From positions 1 through 64,000 of the forward strand of contig CANFCG010000012.1 in the NCBI GenBank assembly GCA_947445115.1: a stretch of 64,000 bases of DNA, written 5' to 3'. Positions 18,651 to 26,959 of the stretch are shown in pieces. The notes under the pieces are model-generated. The model worked only from the letters and a program-made list of their open reading frames with translations, ran no database searches and was not told where the DNA came from. The stretch is from Comamonadaceae bacterium (GTDB lineage Bacteria > Pseudomonadota > Gammaproteobacteria > Burkholderiales > Burkholderiaceae_C). The stretch's first letter is position 1; the number at the start of each line of letters is the position of its first letter. The position numbers were made by a program, and so were the translations under genes.

Positions 18651-19124
18651 TTAGCCGAGTTGAGATTTTTTAACGCTTTTCTTTTTAGGCTGGATCCGCT
18701 TGACCTTACCGCCAAACGTCAGGCGCTCGTTACCAAGCACTCGCAGAGTACGCACTTCTGGGCGCTGACCGCCGCGTTTGCTGTACTTCATCACCTTCAT
18801 GTCGCGGGGCCCAGGCATGCGGTCTTCGTTGATTGGCTTTTCAACGATTGGCTTTTCACGCCACAGAACCAAGAGCTTACCGATGTGCTGAATCGGCGCA
18901 GCGTTAAACTCCTCGGAGAGCTCTACCAGCATGGCTTCTCGTGCATTTCGGTCGTCTGAAAAGACGCGAACTTTGATGAGTCCGTGAGCGTTCAGCGCTG
19001 CGTCCACTTCGTGCTTAACTGCGGCGGTGAGTCCGTCATTCCCGATCATGACGACGGGGTTGAGGTGGTGTGCATCAGCGCGAAGCTGTTTGCGATCTTG
19101 TACGTTTAATTTAATGGCAGTCAT
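18651..19124 (-). CDS. yhbY: YhbY-family (CRM domain) RNA-binding protein
   Basis: 157 aa. Residues ~1-95 are a CRM/YhbY domain ([23 protein letters not shown]), known to bind pre-50S ribosomal particles. Residues ~100-157 form a basic, lysine-rich extension that E. coli YhbY lacks but betaproteobacterial ones often have. Divergent from rlmE over a 53-bp gap, as in many proteobacteria, fitting a shared role in 50S subunit assembly. Confidence 0.92.
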   Translation of the reverse strand: MTAIKLNVQDRKQLRADAHHLNPVVMIGNDGLTAAVKHEVDAALNAHGLIKVRVFSDDRNAREAMLVELSEEFNAAPIQHIGKLLVLWREKPIVEKPINEDRMPGPRDMKVMKYSKRGGQRPEVRTLRVLGNERLTFGGKVKRIQPKKKSVKKSQLG

Positions 19125-19177
19125 ATCCCAATTATCGTTTACCCGCGTCTTTTGAGAAACCGACGAGAATTGAGGTT

Positions 19178-19915
19178 ATGAAAGTACAAAAACAAAGTGG
19201 CAAAAAGGGTAAAAAACTCAACAAAGCGTGGCTCAACGACCACCTGAATGACCCTTACGTCAAGATGGCAACGCGCGATGGCTATCGTGCTCGCGCCGCC
19301 TACAAACTGAAAGAGATGGATGAAACGCTAGGCCTCATCAAACCCGGCATGACCGTGGTGGATTTGGGATCGGCGCCTGGCGCTTGGAGTCAATATCTAC
19401 GCCGTAAATTGAGCGGCACCGAAGGCGCTAACATGACGGGCTCGAACCGCGTGATTGCCGCTGACGCCAAGACGGGCGCGGCTTCGGGCGCACTCAGTGG
19501 GCGCATTGTGGCGCTTGATATTTTGCCGATGCCGCCTGTGGAGGACGTGACGTTTATTCTGGGCGACTTGCGAGAAGTATCGGTGCTGGCGCAGCTGCAC
19601 GAGACCTTGGGCGGCGCTGCCAGTTTCAGTAAGGTCGACTGCGTAGTTTCGGACATGGCGCCTAATTTATCGGGTGTGGAATCAGCCGATGCGGCGCGGA
19701 TGTGCGATTTGGTTGAGATTGCCGTTGAGTTTGCTAAGTCACATCTCACACCCGAAGGCGCTTTGGTGGTGAAGGTTTTCCACGGCAGTGGTTACAGCCA
19801 GCTCGTGAAGCTATTTAAGGAAACTTTTGAAGTCGTGAAACCCATGAAGCCAAAGGCATCGCGTGATAAATCGGCGGAAAATTTTATTGTTGGAATGCGG
19901 TTGAAGCCGCAGTAA
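19178..19915 (+). CDS. rlmE: 23S rRNA 2'-O-ribose methyltransferase (U2552)
   Basis: RrmJ/FtsJ methyltransferase modifying U2552 in the A loop of 23S rRNA at a late stage of 50S assembly; 245 aa. The K-D-K-E tetrad region is visible: [15 protein letters not shown] motif [25 protein letters not shown] and [11 protein letters not shown]. In most relatives ftsH follows directly; here the next gene is a Crp/Fnr regulator on the other strand, beyond dRS3-like repeats, so an insertion or rearrangement is likely. Confidence 0.96.
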   Translation: MKVQKQSGKKGKKLNKAWLNDHLNDPYVKMATRDGYRARAAYKLKEMDETLGLIKPGMTVVDLGSAPGAWSQYLRRKLSGTEGANMTGSNRVIAADAKTGAASGALSGRIVALDILPMPPVEDVTFILGDLREVSVLAQLHETLGGAASFSKVDCVVSDMAPNLSGVESADAARMCDLVEIAVEFAKSHLTPEGALVVKVFHGSGYSQLVKLFKETFEVVKPMKPKASRDKSAENFIVGMRLKPQ

Positions 19916-19922
19916 CAAGAAG

Positions 19923-20025
19923 CATGGATTCCCGCCTTCGTGGGAATGACAACAGGCCGTTACTCCTCATATCAACCCTCATTCCAGATAGTCAGCCGTC
20001 ATTCCCGCGAAGGCGGGAATCCATG
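19923..20025. repeat. Facing dRS3-like repeats at left edge of oxalate cluster
   Basis: Arms 19923-19950 and 19998-20025, 28 bp each with one mismatch (T at 19941), 47 bp apart. Cores are at 19928-19947 and 20001-20020. They fill the gap between rlmE and the convergent Crp/Fnr-type gene. Confidence 0.9.
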
Positions 20026-20029
20026 GCGC

Positions 20030-20638
20030 TTAGATTTTGCCGCGCTGCTTGAGGCGGCTGAGAGTTTCTGCTGACAGATTCAAATATGCGGCCAGCTCTT
20101 TTTTAGGAATTCGATCAAACAGCTCGGGCTGTTTGCGTAAAAAGCGCTGGACGCGGCCTGTTGCGTCTAACAGATGCAGTGTGATGGTGTGAGCCATGAT
20201 GTCGCTCATGGATGCCATTACGTGATGCTCAAATGCTTGTTTGACGCTGGGGTTGCGCTCGATAAAGGCCACCCACTGCTCAAGAGGCATCTTTGCAACG
20301 CGGGCTTTTGTGAGGCACACAATGCTGTACGGCGCAGGTTTTTTTAACCGCCAAGCGGCGTAGCTGGTCTCGACGTCGCGTTCGGCCGCAAATCGCAAAA
20401 TCATCTCTTTGGCGTCCACGTTGCTGACTACTCGCTTCAAAATGCCGTCCAAAATGAAGTATTGCTCCATGTCATGCACGCCTTGGTGCAATAAAAAATC
20501 GCCTTTATGACCATCCACGATGGTGAGATAGCTCTCCAATTCTGACGTTTGCTCATCCGTGAGCTCATGCAGCAGCGCGTTTTGCTTGAGCTGTACACGG
20601 ATGACATTTTTATCGGGATGGCTTTGGACGGAGGGCAT
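20030..20638 (-). CDS. Crp/Fnr-family transcriptional regulator
   Basis: Cyclic-nucleotide-binding-fold regulator, 202 aa from the ATG at 20638 (a TTG at 20677 would add 13 residues but overlaps the promoter box). N-terminal beta-roll (about 25-130), long dimer helix, and an HTH at the extreme C-terminus (PKKELAAYLNLSAETLSRLKQRG). The recognition helix has E..SR, the FNR pattern that reads TTGAT, and an FNR-type box lies in the divergent promoter. Only one cysteine is present, so it cannot hold an FNR-type 4Fe-4S cluster; the signal is unknown. It probably activates oxc and may repress itself. Confidence 0.88.
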   Translation of the reverse strand: MPSVQSHPDKNVIRVQLKQNALLHELTDEQTSELESYLTIVDGHKGDFLLHQGVHDMEQYFILDGILKRVVSNVDAKEMILRFAAERDVETSYAAWRLKKPAPYSIVCLTKARVAKMPLEQWVAFIERNPSVKQAFEHHVMASMSDIMAHTITLHLLDATGRVQRFLRKQPELFDRIPKKELAAYLNLSAETLSRLKQRGKI

Positions 20639-20663
20639 AGGTTGTTGAAAAATATAGCAGAAA

Positions 20664-20677
20664 TTGACCCAGATCAA
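20664..20677. promoter_or_regulatory. FNR-type operator box
   Basis: TTGACCCAGATCAA matches TTGAT-N4-ATCAA at 9 of 10 fixed positions. Its centre (20670.5) is 41.5 bp from the transcription start predicted by the -10 box at 20700-20705, the exact class II activator position for oxc. On the other strand it overlaps the likely -35 of the regulator gene (-10 TATATT at 20656-20651), suggesting autorepression. Confidence 0.72.
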
Positions 20678-20699
20678 GGTTGTCCTTGGCGGTGATTCC

Positions 20700-20705
20700 T
20701 ATGAT
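20700..20705 (+). promoter_or_regulatory. Predicted -10 box of oxc promoter
   Basis: TATGAT, predicted start of transcription near 20712, followed by a ~48-nt leader with GAGGAGA (20744-20750) ahead of the oxc ATG. No good -35 hexamer is visible, as expected for an activator-dependent promoter. Confidence 0.6.
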
Positions 20706-20759
20706 AACCAACTGAGACATATTCATACTTACTTACGCCCACTGAGGAGACATTTCGAC

Positions 20760-22511
20760 ATGACGACTGACACTCAAGCACCAGAGATGACGGATGGTTT
20801 TCACCTCGTTATTGATGCACTAAAACTGAATGGCATTGATACTATTTATGGTTTGCCAGGCATACCCATTACTGATCTGACCCGCAAAATGCAGGCTGAA
20901 GGTATGCGCGTCATTTCCTTTCGGCACGAGCAGCACGCAGGCAATGCCGCCGCTGCCGCAGGCTTCTTGACGGGCAAACCCGGCATTTGCCTGACCGTGT
21001 CAGCACCTGGCTTTTTAAATGGTCTCACGGCTCTCACTAATGCCACTACCAATTGCTTCCCCATGATTTTGATTAGCGGCTCGTCAGAGCGCGAAATCGT
21101 GGACTTACAGCAAGGCGACTACGAAGAGATGGATCAATTGGCGATTGCCAAGCCACTGTGCAAAGCTGCTTTCCGCGTGCTGCACGCAGCCGATATCGGC
21201 GTGGGCATTGCCCGCGCGATTCGCTCCGCCGTGTCGGGTCGTCCCGGCGGTGTGTACCTTGACTTACCTGCTAAGTTGTTTTCGCAAGTCATGGAAGCAG
21301 CAGCTGGCAAGGCTTCGCTGATTGAGGTGGTTGATCCGGCGCCTGCACAAATCCCGGGCCCTGCCGCTGTGGCACGTGCGATTGAGTTACTCAAAAACGC
21401 CAAGCGCCCACTCATTCTTTTGGGTAAGGGCGCAGCCTATGCAGGCGCTGCCAATCAGGAGTCAGACAGCGCAATCAAAGCGATGATTGAAAACTCTGGC
21501 ATCCCGTATTTGCCGATGTCGATGGCGAAGGGCTTGCTGCCTGACACACATGCCCAGTGTGCCTCCGCAGCCCGTTCCTATGTGCTAGCCGAAGCTGATG
21601 TGGTCATGTTGGTCGGCGCGCGTCTCAACTGGCTTTTGTCGCACGGCAAGGGTAAAACATGGGGCGGCGCTAAAGCTACCGCGCGTCAATTCATTCAAAT
21701 CGACATCTCGCCAACCGAAGCTGATAGCAACGTCGCAATCGCTGCGCCATTAGTCGGCGATATTGCCTCTTGCGTGGCAGAAATCAACAAAGCAATGGCT
21801 GCGGCAAATCTGCCTAAAGCGAATGCTGAGTGGACAAAGACTGTGTTTGATAAGCGTGATTCGAACGTTGCCAAGATGGCGATCACCTTGCAAGCTAACC
21901 CAAGCCCGATGAACTTTCATAGCGCTTTGAACGTCATCAAAAACACGATTAAAGCCAACCCAGATGCAATTTTGGTGAACGAAGGCGCCAACACGCTGGA
22001 TTTCACGCGCTCTATCGTTGACATGTACAAGCCGCGCAAGCGTTTGGACGTGGGCACATGGGGCATCATGGGTATTGGCATGGGCTTTTCTGTGGCAGCA
22101 GCGGTCACCACGGGACACCCTGTCATTGCCGTGGAAGGTGACAGCGCCTTTGGTTTTAGCGGCATGGAGCTAGAGACCATTTGCCGCTACAACCTGCCCG
22201 TTTGTGTAGTCGTGTTTAACAACAACGGCATCTACAAAGGCACTGATCAAAACCAATCGGGCGGTAAGGGCGCTGGCGGCAAAGACGTTGCGCCAACGGT
22301 GTTTGTGAAGAATGCACGCTACGACTTGATGATGCAAGCTTTTGGTGGCGATGGCATCACAGCAAATACACCAGCCGAGCTAGAGAAAGCTTTGAACGCG
22401 GCGGTGGCTTCTGGTCGCCCAACACTGATCAACGCGATCATTGACGAGACGGCGGGTACAGAGAGCGGACGCATCACTAGCTTGAATCCAACGGCGGGGA
22501 AGAAAAATTAA
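20760..22511 (+). CDS. oxc: Oxalyl-CoA decarboxylase
   Basis: ThDP-dependent cytoplasmic enzyme converting oxalyl-CoA to formyl-CoA and CO2; 583 aa. The start is set by GAGGAGA 9 bases before the ATG; the frame is open upstream to 20664, but that part overlaps the promoter. Matches to the Oxalobacter formigenes enzyme: catalytic glutamate E57 in [15 protein letters not shown], active-site Y121-E122 in GDYEEMDQ, Mg-ThDP motif [10 protein letters not shown] and NNNGIYKG with the active-site tyrosine. First gene of the oxalate cluster; its stop lies inside the left arm of an inverted repeat. Confidence 0.97.
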   Translation: MTTDTQAPEMTDGFHLVIDALKLNGIDTIYGLPGIPITDLTRKMQAEGMRVISFRHEQHAGNAAAAAGFLTGKPGICLTVSAPGFLNGLTALTNATTNCFPMILISGSSEREIVDLQQGDYEEMDQLAIAKPLCKAAFRVLHAADIGVGIARAIRSAVSGRPGGVYLDLPAKLFSQVMEAAAGKASLIEVVDPAPAQIPGPAAVARAIELLKNAKRPLILLGKGAAYAGAANQESDSAIKAMIENSGIPYLPMSMAKGLLPDTHAQCASAARSYVLAEADVVMLVGARLNWLLSHGKGKTWGGAKATARQFIQIDISPTEADSNVAIAAPLVGDIASCVAEINKAMAAANLPKANAEWTKTVFDKRDSNVAKMAITLQANPSPMNFHSALNVIKNTIKANPDAILVNEGANTLDFTRSIVDMYKPRKRLDVGTWGIMGIGMGFSVAAAVTTGHPVIAVEGDSAFGFSGMELETICRYNLPVCVVVFNNNGIYKGTDQNQSGGKGAGGKDVAPTVFVKNARYDLMMQAFGGDGITANTPAELEKALNAAVASGRPTLINAIIDETAGTESGRITSLNPTAGKKN

Positions 22512-22595
22512 TCGGGGACAGACCCTAATTAATTCCACTCTCTATTTTTAACATTTTTATTAACCATTAATTAGGGTCTGTCCCCAATTAATTTT
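22504..22595. repeat. Inverted-repeat element between oxc and frc
   Basis: Arms 22504-22532 and 22567-22595 are 29 bp with one mismatch; the inner 19 bp (GGGGACAGACCCTAATTAA and its complement) are perfect. The 34-bp loop is AT-rich. The left arm includes the oxc stop codon and the right arm ends at the frc ribosome-binding site. The GGGGACAGACCC motif recurs inside hrpA (59272-59394), so this is a dispersed repeat. Confidence 0.88.
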
Positions 22596-22607
22596 CAGGA
22601 GTATTTC

Positions 22608-23879
22608 ATGAGCGACAAACCACTAGCAGGCATCAAAATTATCGACTTCACCCACGTGCAAGCAGGCCCTGCCTGTACGCAGATGCTGGCGTGGTTCGGT
22701 GCGGACGTGATCAAGGTCGAGCGTCCAGGCTCTGGCGACGTGACACGTGGCCAACTACGTGACATGCCAGATGCAGATGCGCTGTATTTCACTATGCTGA
22801 ACTCCAACAAGCGTGGCTTGACCCTAGACACTAAGCAGGCGGCGGGCAAAGAAGTGCTGGAGCGCTTGATCAAAGAATCTGACGTGATGGTTGAAAACTT
22901 TGGTCCAGGCGCACTGGACCGTATGGGCTTTACTTGGGAACACATCCAGTCTCTGAATCCAGGCATGATTTTGGCTTCTGTCAAAGGCTTTTCTGACGGA
23001 CACCACTATGAAGACTTGAAGGTTTACGAAAACGTGGCTCAGTGTGCGGGCGGTGCAGCTTCTACCACTGGTTATTGGAAAGGCGAGAACTCTGGCCCTA
23101 CCATTTCTTCGGCGGCACTCGGCGACTCCAATACAGGTATGCACCTCGCCATTGGTATTTTGACGGCCTACATCGGCAAGCAAAAAACGGGCAAAGGTCA
23201 AAAAGTGGCGGTGTCCATGCAAGATGCCGTGTTGAATCTCTGCCGCGTGAAAATGCGCGACCAGCTGCGTTTGGACAAAGTGGGCTACTTGGAAGAGTAT
23301 CCACAGTACCCGCACGAGATGGAAGCTTTTAAAGACGGCGTGGTGCCACGCGGTGCGAATGCAGGCGGCGGCGGTCAACCAGGTTGGATCCTGAAGTGCA
23401 AAGGCTGGGAGACTGACCCGAACGCCTACATTTATTTCACCGTGCAAGGCCACGCTTGGGGTCCTATTTGCGATGCGCTTGGCAAACCAGAGTGGAAGGA
23501 TGACCCTGCGTACAACACGCCTCGTGGTCGCCAGCCGCACATCATGGATATTTTTGCCACGATTGAAGACTACATCAAAGACAAAACCAAATTTGAAGCG
23601 GTTGACATTTTCCGTAAGTTTGACATCCCATGCGCACCCGTGCAGTCCATGAAAGAGCTCTTACACGACAAATCGCTCATCGCTAGCGGTACCATTGTGG
23701 AAGTCCCGCACAAGGTGCGCGGTAGCTACACAACCTTGGGCAGCCCGATCAAATACAGCGGCTTCAAGCCTGAGGTCACCGCATCACCGATCTTGGGTGA
23801 GCACACCGATGCCGTTTTGGCTGAACTGGGTTACAGCGCGGCTGAGATCGCTGCTATGCACACCTCGAAAGCGGTTTAA
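22608..23879 (+). CDS. frc: Formyl-CoA:oxalate CoA-transferase
   Basis: Class III CoA-transferase, 423 aa, moving CoA from formyl-CoA to oxalate so that oxalyl-CoA is regenerated for Oxc. Key features: N-terminal [26 protein letters not shown], catalytic aspartate D173 in [11 protein letters not shown] (D169 in O. formigenes) and the mobile glycine loop GGGGQPG (~258-264). AGGAG stands before the ATG. It directly follows oxc and is followed by a strong terminator, so oxc-frc may form a unit separate from the genes downstream. Confidence 0.96.
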   Translation: MSDKPLAGIKIIDFTHVQAGPACTQMLAWFGADVIKVERPGSGDVTRGQLRDMPDADALYFTMLNSNKRGLTLDTKQAAGKEVLERLIKESDVMVENFGPGALDRMGFTWEHIQSLNPGMILASVKGFSDGHHYEDLKVYENVAQCAGGAASTTGYWKGENSGPTISSAALGDSNTGMHLAIGILTAYIGKQKTGKGQKVAVSMQDAVLNLCRVKMRDQLRLDKVGYLEEYPQYPHEMEAFKDGVVPRGANAGGGGQPGWILKCKGWETDPNAYIYFTVQGHAWGPICDALGKPEWKDDPAYNTPRGRQPHIMDIFATIEDYIKDKTKFEAVDIFRKFDIPCAPVQSMKELLHDKSLIASGTIVEVPHKVRGSYTTLGSPIKYSGFKPEVTASPILGEHTDAVLAELGYSAAEIAAMHTSKAV

Positions 23880-23912
23880 TCGCCTTGGCTGATTAGCTTT
23901 TAATCTATTAAG

Positions 23913-23957
23913 ACCGCGCTAGTCTGAGACAATCTCTCAGGTAGGCGCGGTTTTTTT
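23913..23957 (+). terminator. Intrinsic terminator after frc
   Basis: Outer stem ACCGCGC/GCGCGGT and inner stem CTGAGA/TCTCAG, followed by seven T. It closes the oxc-frc transcript. Confidence 0.85.
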
Positions 23958-23991
23958 ACGCCTTCTTTTCGTTGACCTTTCCTAAGCTTTT

Positions 23992-24423
23992 ATGACTTCA
24001 AACTTTGACCACCAGCAACTCGTTGAAAGCGCTGCAGACGCCATCATGGCCTGCGATGCGGCAGGAAAAATCACGCTGTGGAACGCCGCATCTACGCGTA
24101 TGTTTGGCTTCACCGAGCTAGAGGCGCTGGGGCAGTCGCTAGACATCATCATCCCGCAAAGGCAGCAAGCGCGGCATTGGGAGGGCTATCACGTCACGAT
24201 GGCTAGTGGGGTGACCAAGTACGGCGCATCCGTGCTGCGGGTGCCGGCCGTGCACAAGGACGGGCACACACTATCGATTGCGTTTACGGTCTCGCTGATG
24301 CACGATGCCGGGGGCAAGGTTTCTGCCATCGTTGCCATTGTGCGGGACGAGTCGGTCAAGTTTGCCGAGGAGCGGGCTTTGCGAAAGCGCATTGCTGAGC
24401 TGGAAATTGACCTAGGTCAATAA
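23992..24423 (+). CDS. PAS-domain-only protein
   Basis: 143-aa soluble protein that is almost entirely one PAS domain (residues ~5-120: LVESAADAIMACDAAGKITLWNAA, the FGFTELEALGQ helix and a PAC-like VSLMHDAGGKVSAIVAIVRDES) plus a short C-terminal helix (SVKFAEERALRKRIAELEIDLG) that could be a coiled-coil dimer or signalling helix. No kinase, cyclase or DNA-binding output domain is attached. The ligand (haem, flavin or small acid) cannot be told. It sits between frc and the PanE-like gene, so a sensory role in oxalate metabolism is possible. Confidence 0.8.
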   Translation: MTSNFDHQQLVESAADAIMACDAAGKITLWNAASTRMFGFTELEALGQSLDIIIPQRQQARHWEGYHVTMASGVTKYGASVLRVPAVHKDGHTLSIAFTVSLMHDAGGKVSAIVAIVRDESVKFAEERALRKRIAELEIDLGQ

Positions 24424-24433
24424 CGAATGAATT

Positions 24434-24467
24434 AAACTCTAATGTCTTATATAAGACATTAGAGTTT
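24434..24467. promoter_or_regulatory. 34-bp perfect palindrome, operator or terminator
   Basis: AAACTCTAATGTCTTAT followed directly by its exact reverse complement. It starts 11 bp after the PAS stop and ends 3 bp before a consensus -10 box (TATAAT at 24471-24476), so it covers the -35 region of the next gene. The centre GTCTTATATAAGAC looks like a dimeric-regulator site; the T-rich right flank would also allow a terminator for the PAS gene. Confidence 0.7.
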
Positions 24468-24470
24468 CTT

Positions 24471-24476
24471 TATAAT
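24471..24476 (+). promoter_or_regulatory. -10 box for the PanE-like gene
   Basis: Consensus TATAAT ends 6 bp before the ATG at 24483, so transcription should begin at or next to the start codon. No Shine-Dalgarno is visible; a leaderless mRNA is likely if this promoter is real. Confidence 0.5.
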
Positions 24477-24482
24477 TGTGGG

Positions 24483-25598
24483 ATGACTTCCCACAAAAAC
24501 CACAACATTCTCATTTTGGGAGCCTCTTACGGCTCCTTGCTTGCCATTAAATTTTTAGCGGCCGGACATAACGTCACTATGACTTGCCGCACGGTAACGG
24601 CGGCTTTGATGAACGCTGAGGGCATTCGGATTCGTCTCCCTATCAAAGGTCGTAAAGACGTCGGCGTGAATGGCTTGTTAGAGCTTGATTCCCGCACTAT
24701 GCTTGGTAAATTGCACGCCAGCACACCGCAAAACGTGGGTGATTTAGCTGCCTTCGATTTGGTGGTGCTTGCGATGCAAGAACCGCAGTATCAACAAGAC
24801 GGCATTCGTGAATTAATGGCGCGGGTGGCGGCATCAAGCTTGCCGTGCATGCCCATCATGAACATGCCGCCACTGCCTTATTTGGCGCGCTTGCAAGCGA
24901 CCAATTCTGCGCTCGATATGTCCGCATGCCGCCCTGCGTATACGTCTGCCAGCATTTGGGATGGTTTCGATCCCGCTTTGATGACGCTTTCTAGCCCTGA
25001 TCCGCAGGCCTTTCGTCCTGTGGATGAGCCAGCCAATGTGCTGCAAGTGGCGCTTCCCACCAACTTCAAAGTGGCGCGGTTCGAGTCAGAGGCTCACACG
25101 CAAATGCTTCGTCAGCTGGACGCTGATATTGAGTCGGTGCGCGTAACGGTGCAAACCGCGGCTGGTACAGAGCAAGTCGAGTTGCCCGTCAAACTTAAAG
25201 TGTTTGATTCGCTCTTTGTGCCGCTGGCCAAGTGGAGCATGCTGCTCACAGGCAATTACCGCTGCATTCAAGAGACTACCATGCGCCCGATTCAAGAAGC
25301 GGTTCTGTCGGATAAGTCCGCGTCGCAGGATGTGTATGAATGGGTCGCAGCCTTGTGCATTCGCTTGGGTGCAAACGCTAGTGATTTGGTGAGCTTTGAC
25401 AAATACGCAGCCGCAGCTAATGGGCTTGCCAAGCCATCATCGGCCGCCAGAGCTCTAGCGGCGGGCGCTGTCAACATTGAGCGTGTGGATTTAATCGTTC
25501 AAACCTTGGCAGCACAGCTCGGTTTGTCGCACCCTAGTCTGAATCAAACGGTTTTGCTGGTGAACGGCTGGTTGGCCAAAAATCGCAGCACCCGATAA
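24483..25598 (+). CDS. Ketopantoate reductase (PanE/ApbA)-like dehydrogenase, candidate oxalyl-CoA reductase
   Basis: 371-aa NAD(P)-dependent 2-oxoacid reductase-like protein: Rossmann start ILILGASYGSLLAIKFLAAGHNVTMTCR, middle segment DLVVLAMQEPQYQ and an all-helical C-terminal half. It is longer and diverged from biosynthetic PanE. In Methylobacterium extorquens a PanE-like protein (PanE2) has been reported to reduce oxalyl-CoA to glyoxylate for oxalate assimilation. Lying between two frc genes, this gene is a good candidate for the same step, though that is inference. Preceded by a 34-bp palindrome; the next gene follows after 25 bp. Confidence 0.75.
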   Translation: MTSHKNHNILILGASYGSLLAIKFLAAGHNVTMTCRTVTAALMNAEGIRIRLPIKGRKDVGVNGLLELDSRTMLGKLHASTPQNVGDLAAFDLVVLAMQEPQYQQDGIRELMARVAASSLPCMPIMNMPPLPYLARLQATNSALDMSACRPAYTSASIWDGFDPALMTLSSPDPQAFRPVDEPANVLQVALPTNFKVARFESEAHTQMLRQLDADIESVRVTVQTAAGTEQVELPVKLKVFDSLFVPLAKWSMLLTGNYRCIQETTMRPIQEAVLSDKSASQDVYEWVAALCIRLGANASDLVSFDKYAAAANGLAKPSSAARALAAGAVNIERVDLIVQTLAAQLGLSHPSLNQTVLLVNGWLAKNRSTR

Positions 25599-25623
25599 TT
25601 AACATCTATATTTTGGAGTTTTC

Positions 25624-26895
25624 ATGAGTCAAGCCACAACATCACCATCGCCGCAAGCCTTGTCAGGCGTTCGTATTCTCGATTTCACGCACGTGCAATC
25701 AGGCCCCACTTGCACGCAGCTCTTGGCGTGGTTTGGCGCAGACGTGATTAAGCTGGAGCGCGCCGGTGAGGGCGATGCGACCCGCGGTCAGCTGCGCGAT
25801 GTGGCGGATGCGGATAGCTTGTATTTCACGATGCTCAATCACAACAAGCGCTCGATCACGGTGAACACCAAAAATCCAGCGGGCAAAGCTGTTGTCGAAA
25901 AACTGATTCAAACTTGTGACGTGCTGGTCGAAAATTTTGCGCCAGGTGCGCTAGATCGTATGGGCTTTACGTGGGAACGCATCCAAGAGCTGAATCCACG
26001 CATGGTGATGGCCTCGATCAAAGGTTTTGGCCCCGGTCCTTACGAGGACTGCAAGGTCTATGAAAATGTTGCGCAGTGCGCAGGCGGCGCAGCGTCCACT
26101 ACAGGATTTGATGATGGCCCGCCCCTAGTGACGGGGGCGCAAATTGGTGACTCAGGATCGGGACTGCATTTGGCGCTGGGCATCGTGACAGCGCTGTTTC
26201 AGCGTACGACCACGGGGCGCGGACAGCGTGTGTCGGTGGCCATGCAAGACGGTGTTTTGAATCTGTGCCGCGTCAAACTGCGCGATCAGCAGCGCCTTGA
26301 GCGCAAAGGTGTGATGGAGGAGTACCCGCAGTACCCTGATGGCGAGTTTGGTGAAGCTGTTCCGCGCGCGGGCAATGCGTCTGGCGGTGGGCAGCCTGGC
26401 TCTATTTTGAAGTGCAAGGGATGGGAGACAGACCCGAATGCGTACATCTATTTCATTACCCAAGCGCCAGTGTGGAGCGCGATTTGCGACGTCATTGGCA
26501 AGCCAACCTGGAAGACGGACGAAGCCTACGCCACACCTAGGGCACGACTGTTGCACCTCAAGCAAATTTTTAAAACCATTGAGCAATGGACGATGACGAA
26601 GACCAAGTTTGAGGCGATGGACATTCTTAACAAATACGATATTCCTTGTGGCCCTATTTTGTCGATGAAAGAAATCGCAGCGGATCAGTCGCTGTACGAA
26701 ACGGGGACATTGGTCAAGGTCGATCACCCTGTGCGCGGCGAGTACATCACGGTGGGTAATCCAATCAAGTTATCCGATAGTGCAACGGTCGTCACGCGCT
26801 CGCCTCTGTTAGGTGAGCACACGGATGAGGTGCTGGTGCAACTGGGTTACGGCACGGACGAGCTGGCCGCCTTGCGCGAACAAAAGGTTATCTAA
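25624..26895 (+). CDS. Second formyl-CoA:oxalate CoA-transferase-like protein
   Basis: Class III CoA-transferase, 423 aa, clearly paralogous to the frc at 22608 (shared [37 protein letters not shown] and [15 protein letters not shown]) but with many differences. Catalytic aspartate D176 in [11 protein letters not shown] and a shorter glycine loop SGGGQPG. GGAG precedes the ATG and it is probably cotranscribed with the PanE-like gene, so it may activate oxalate with a different CoA donor (E. coli YfdE/UctC-type paralogues do) for the reductive branch. Its C-terminus is intact and runs up to the dRS3-like repeats. Confidence 0.92.
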   Translation: MSQATTSPSPQALSGVRILDFTHVQSGPTCTQLLAWFGADVIKLERAGEGDATRGQLRDVADADSLYFTMLNHNKRSITVNTKNPAGKAVVEKLIQTCDVLVENFAPGALDRMGFTWERIQELNPRMVMASIKGFGPGPYEDCKVYENVAQCAGGAASTTGFDDGPPLVTGAQIGDSGSGLHLALGIVTALFQRTTTGRGQRVSVAMQDGVLNLCRVKLRDQQRLERKGVMEEYPQYPDGEFGEAVPRAGNASGGGQPGSILKCKGWETDPNAYIYFITQAPVWSAICDVIGKPTWKTDEAYATPRARLLHLKQIFKTIEQWTMTKTKFEAMDILNKYDIPCGPILSMKEIAADQSLYETGTLVKVDHPVRGEYITVGNPIKLSDSATVVTRSPLLGEHTDEVLVQLGYGTDELAALREQKVI

Positions 26896-26898
26896 TTT

Positions 26899-26959
26899 GT
26901 CATTCCCGCGAAGGCGGGAATCCAAAATGCGGTGGATCCCCGCCTTCACGAGGATGACT
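26899..26959. repeat. dRS3-like repeats at right edge of oxalate cluster, within mobA 3' end
   Basis: An intact core at 26902-26921 and a degenerate facing copy at 26936-26955 (ATCCCC-GCCTTCAC-GAGGAT). Read on the minus strand they encode the last ~19 residues and stop of MobA. Confidence 0.85.

Noticed and set aside
20664-20759. N-terminal extension of oxc from a TTG
   Set aside because: It overlaps the FNR box and the -10 element, lacks a ribosome-binding site and has no counterpart in known Oxc; the ATG at 20760 has a strong Shine-Dalgarno.
22824-23540. 238-codon open frame antisense to frc
   Set aside because: Low-complexity His/Arg-rich translation with no family features; frc on the other strand is certain.
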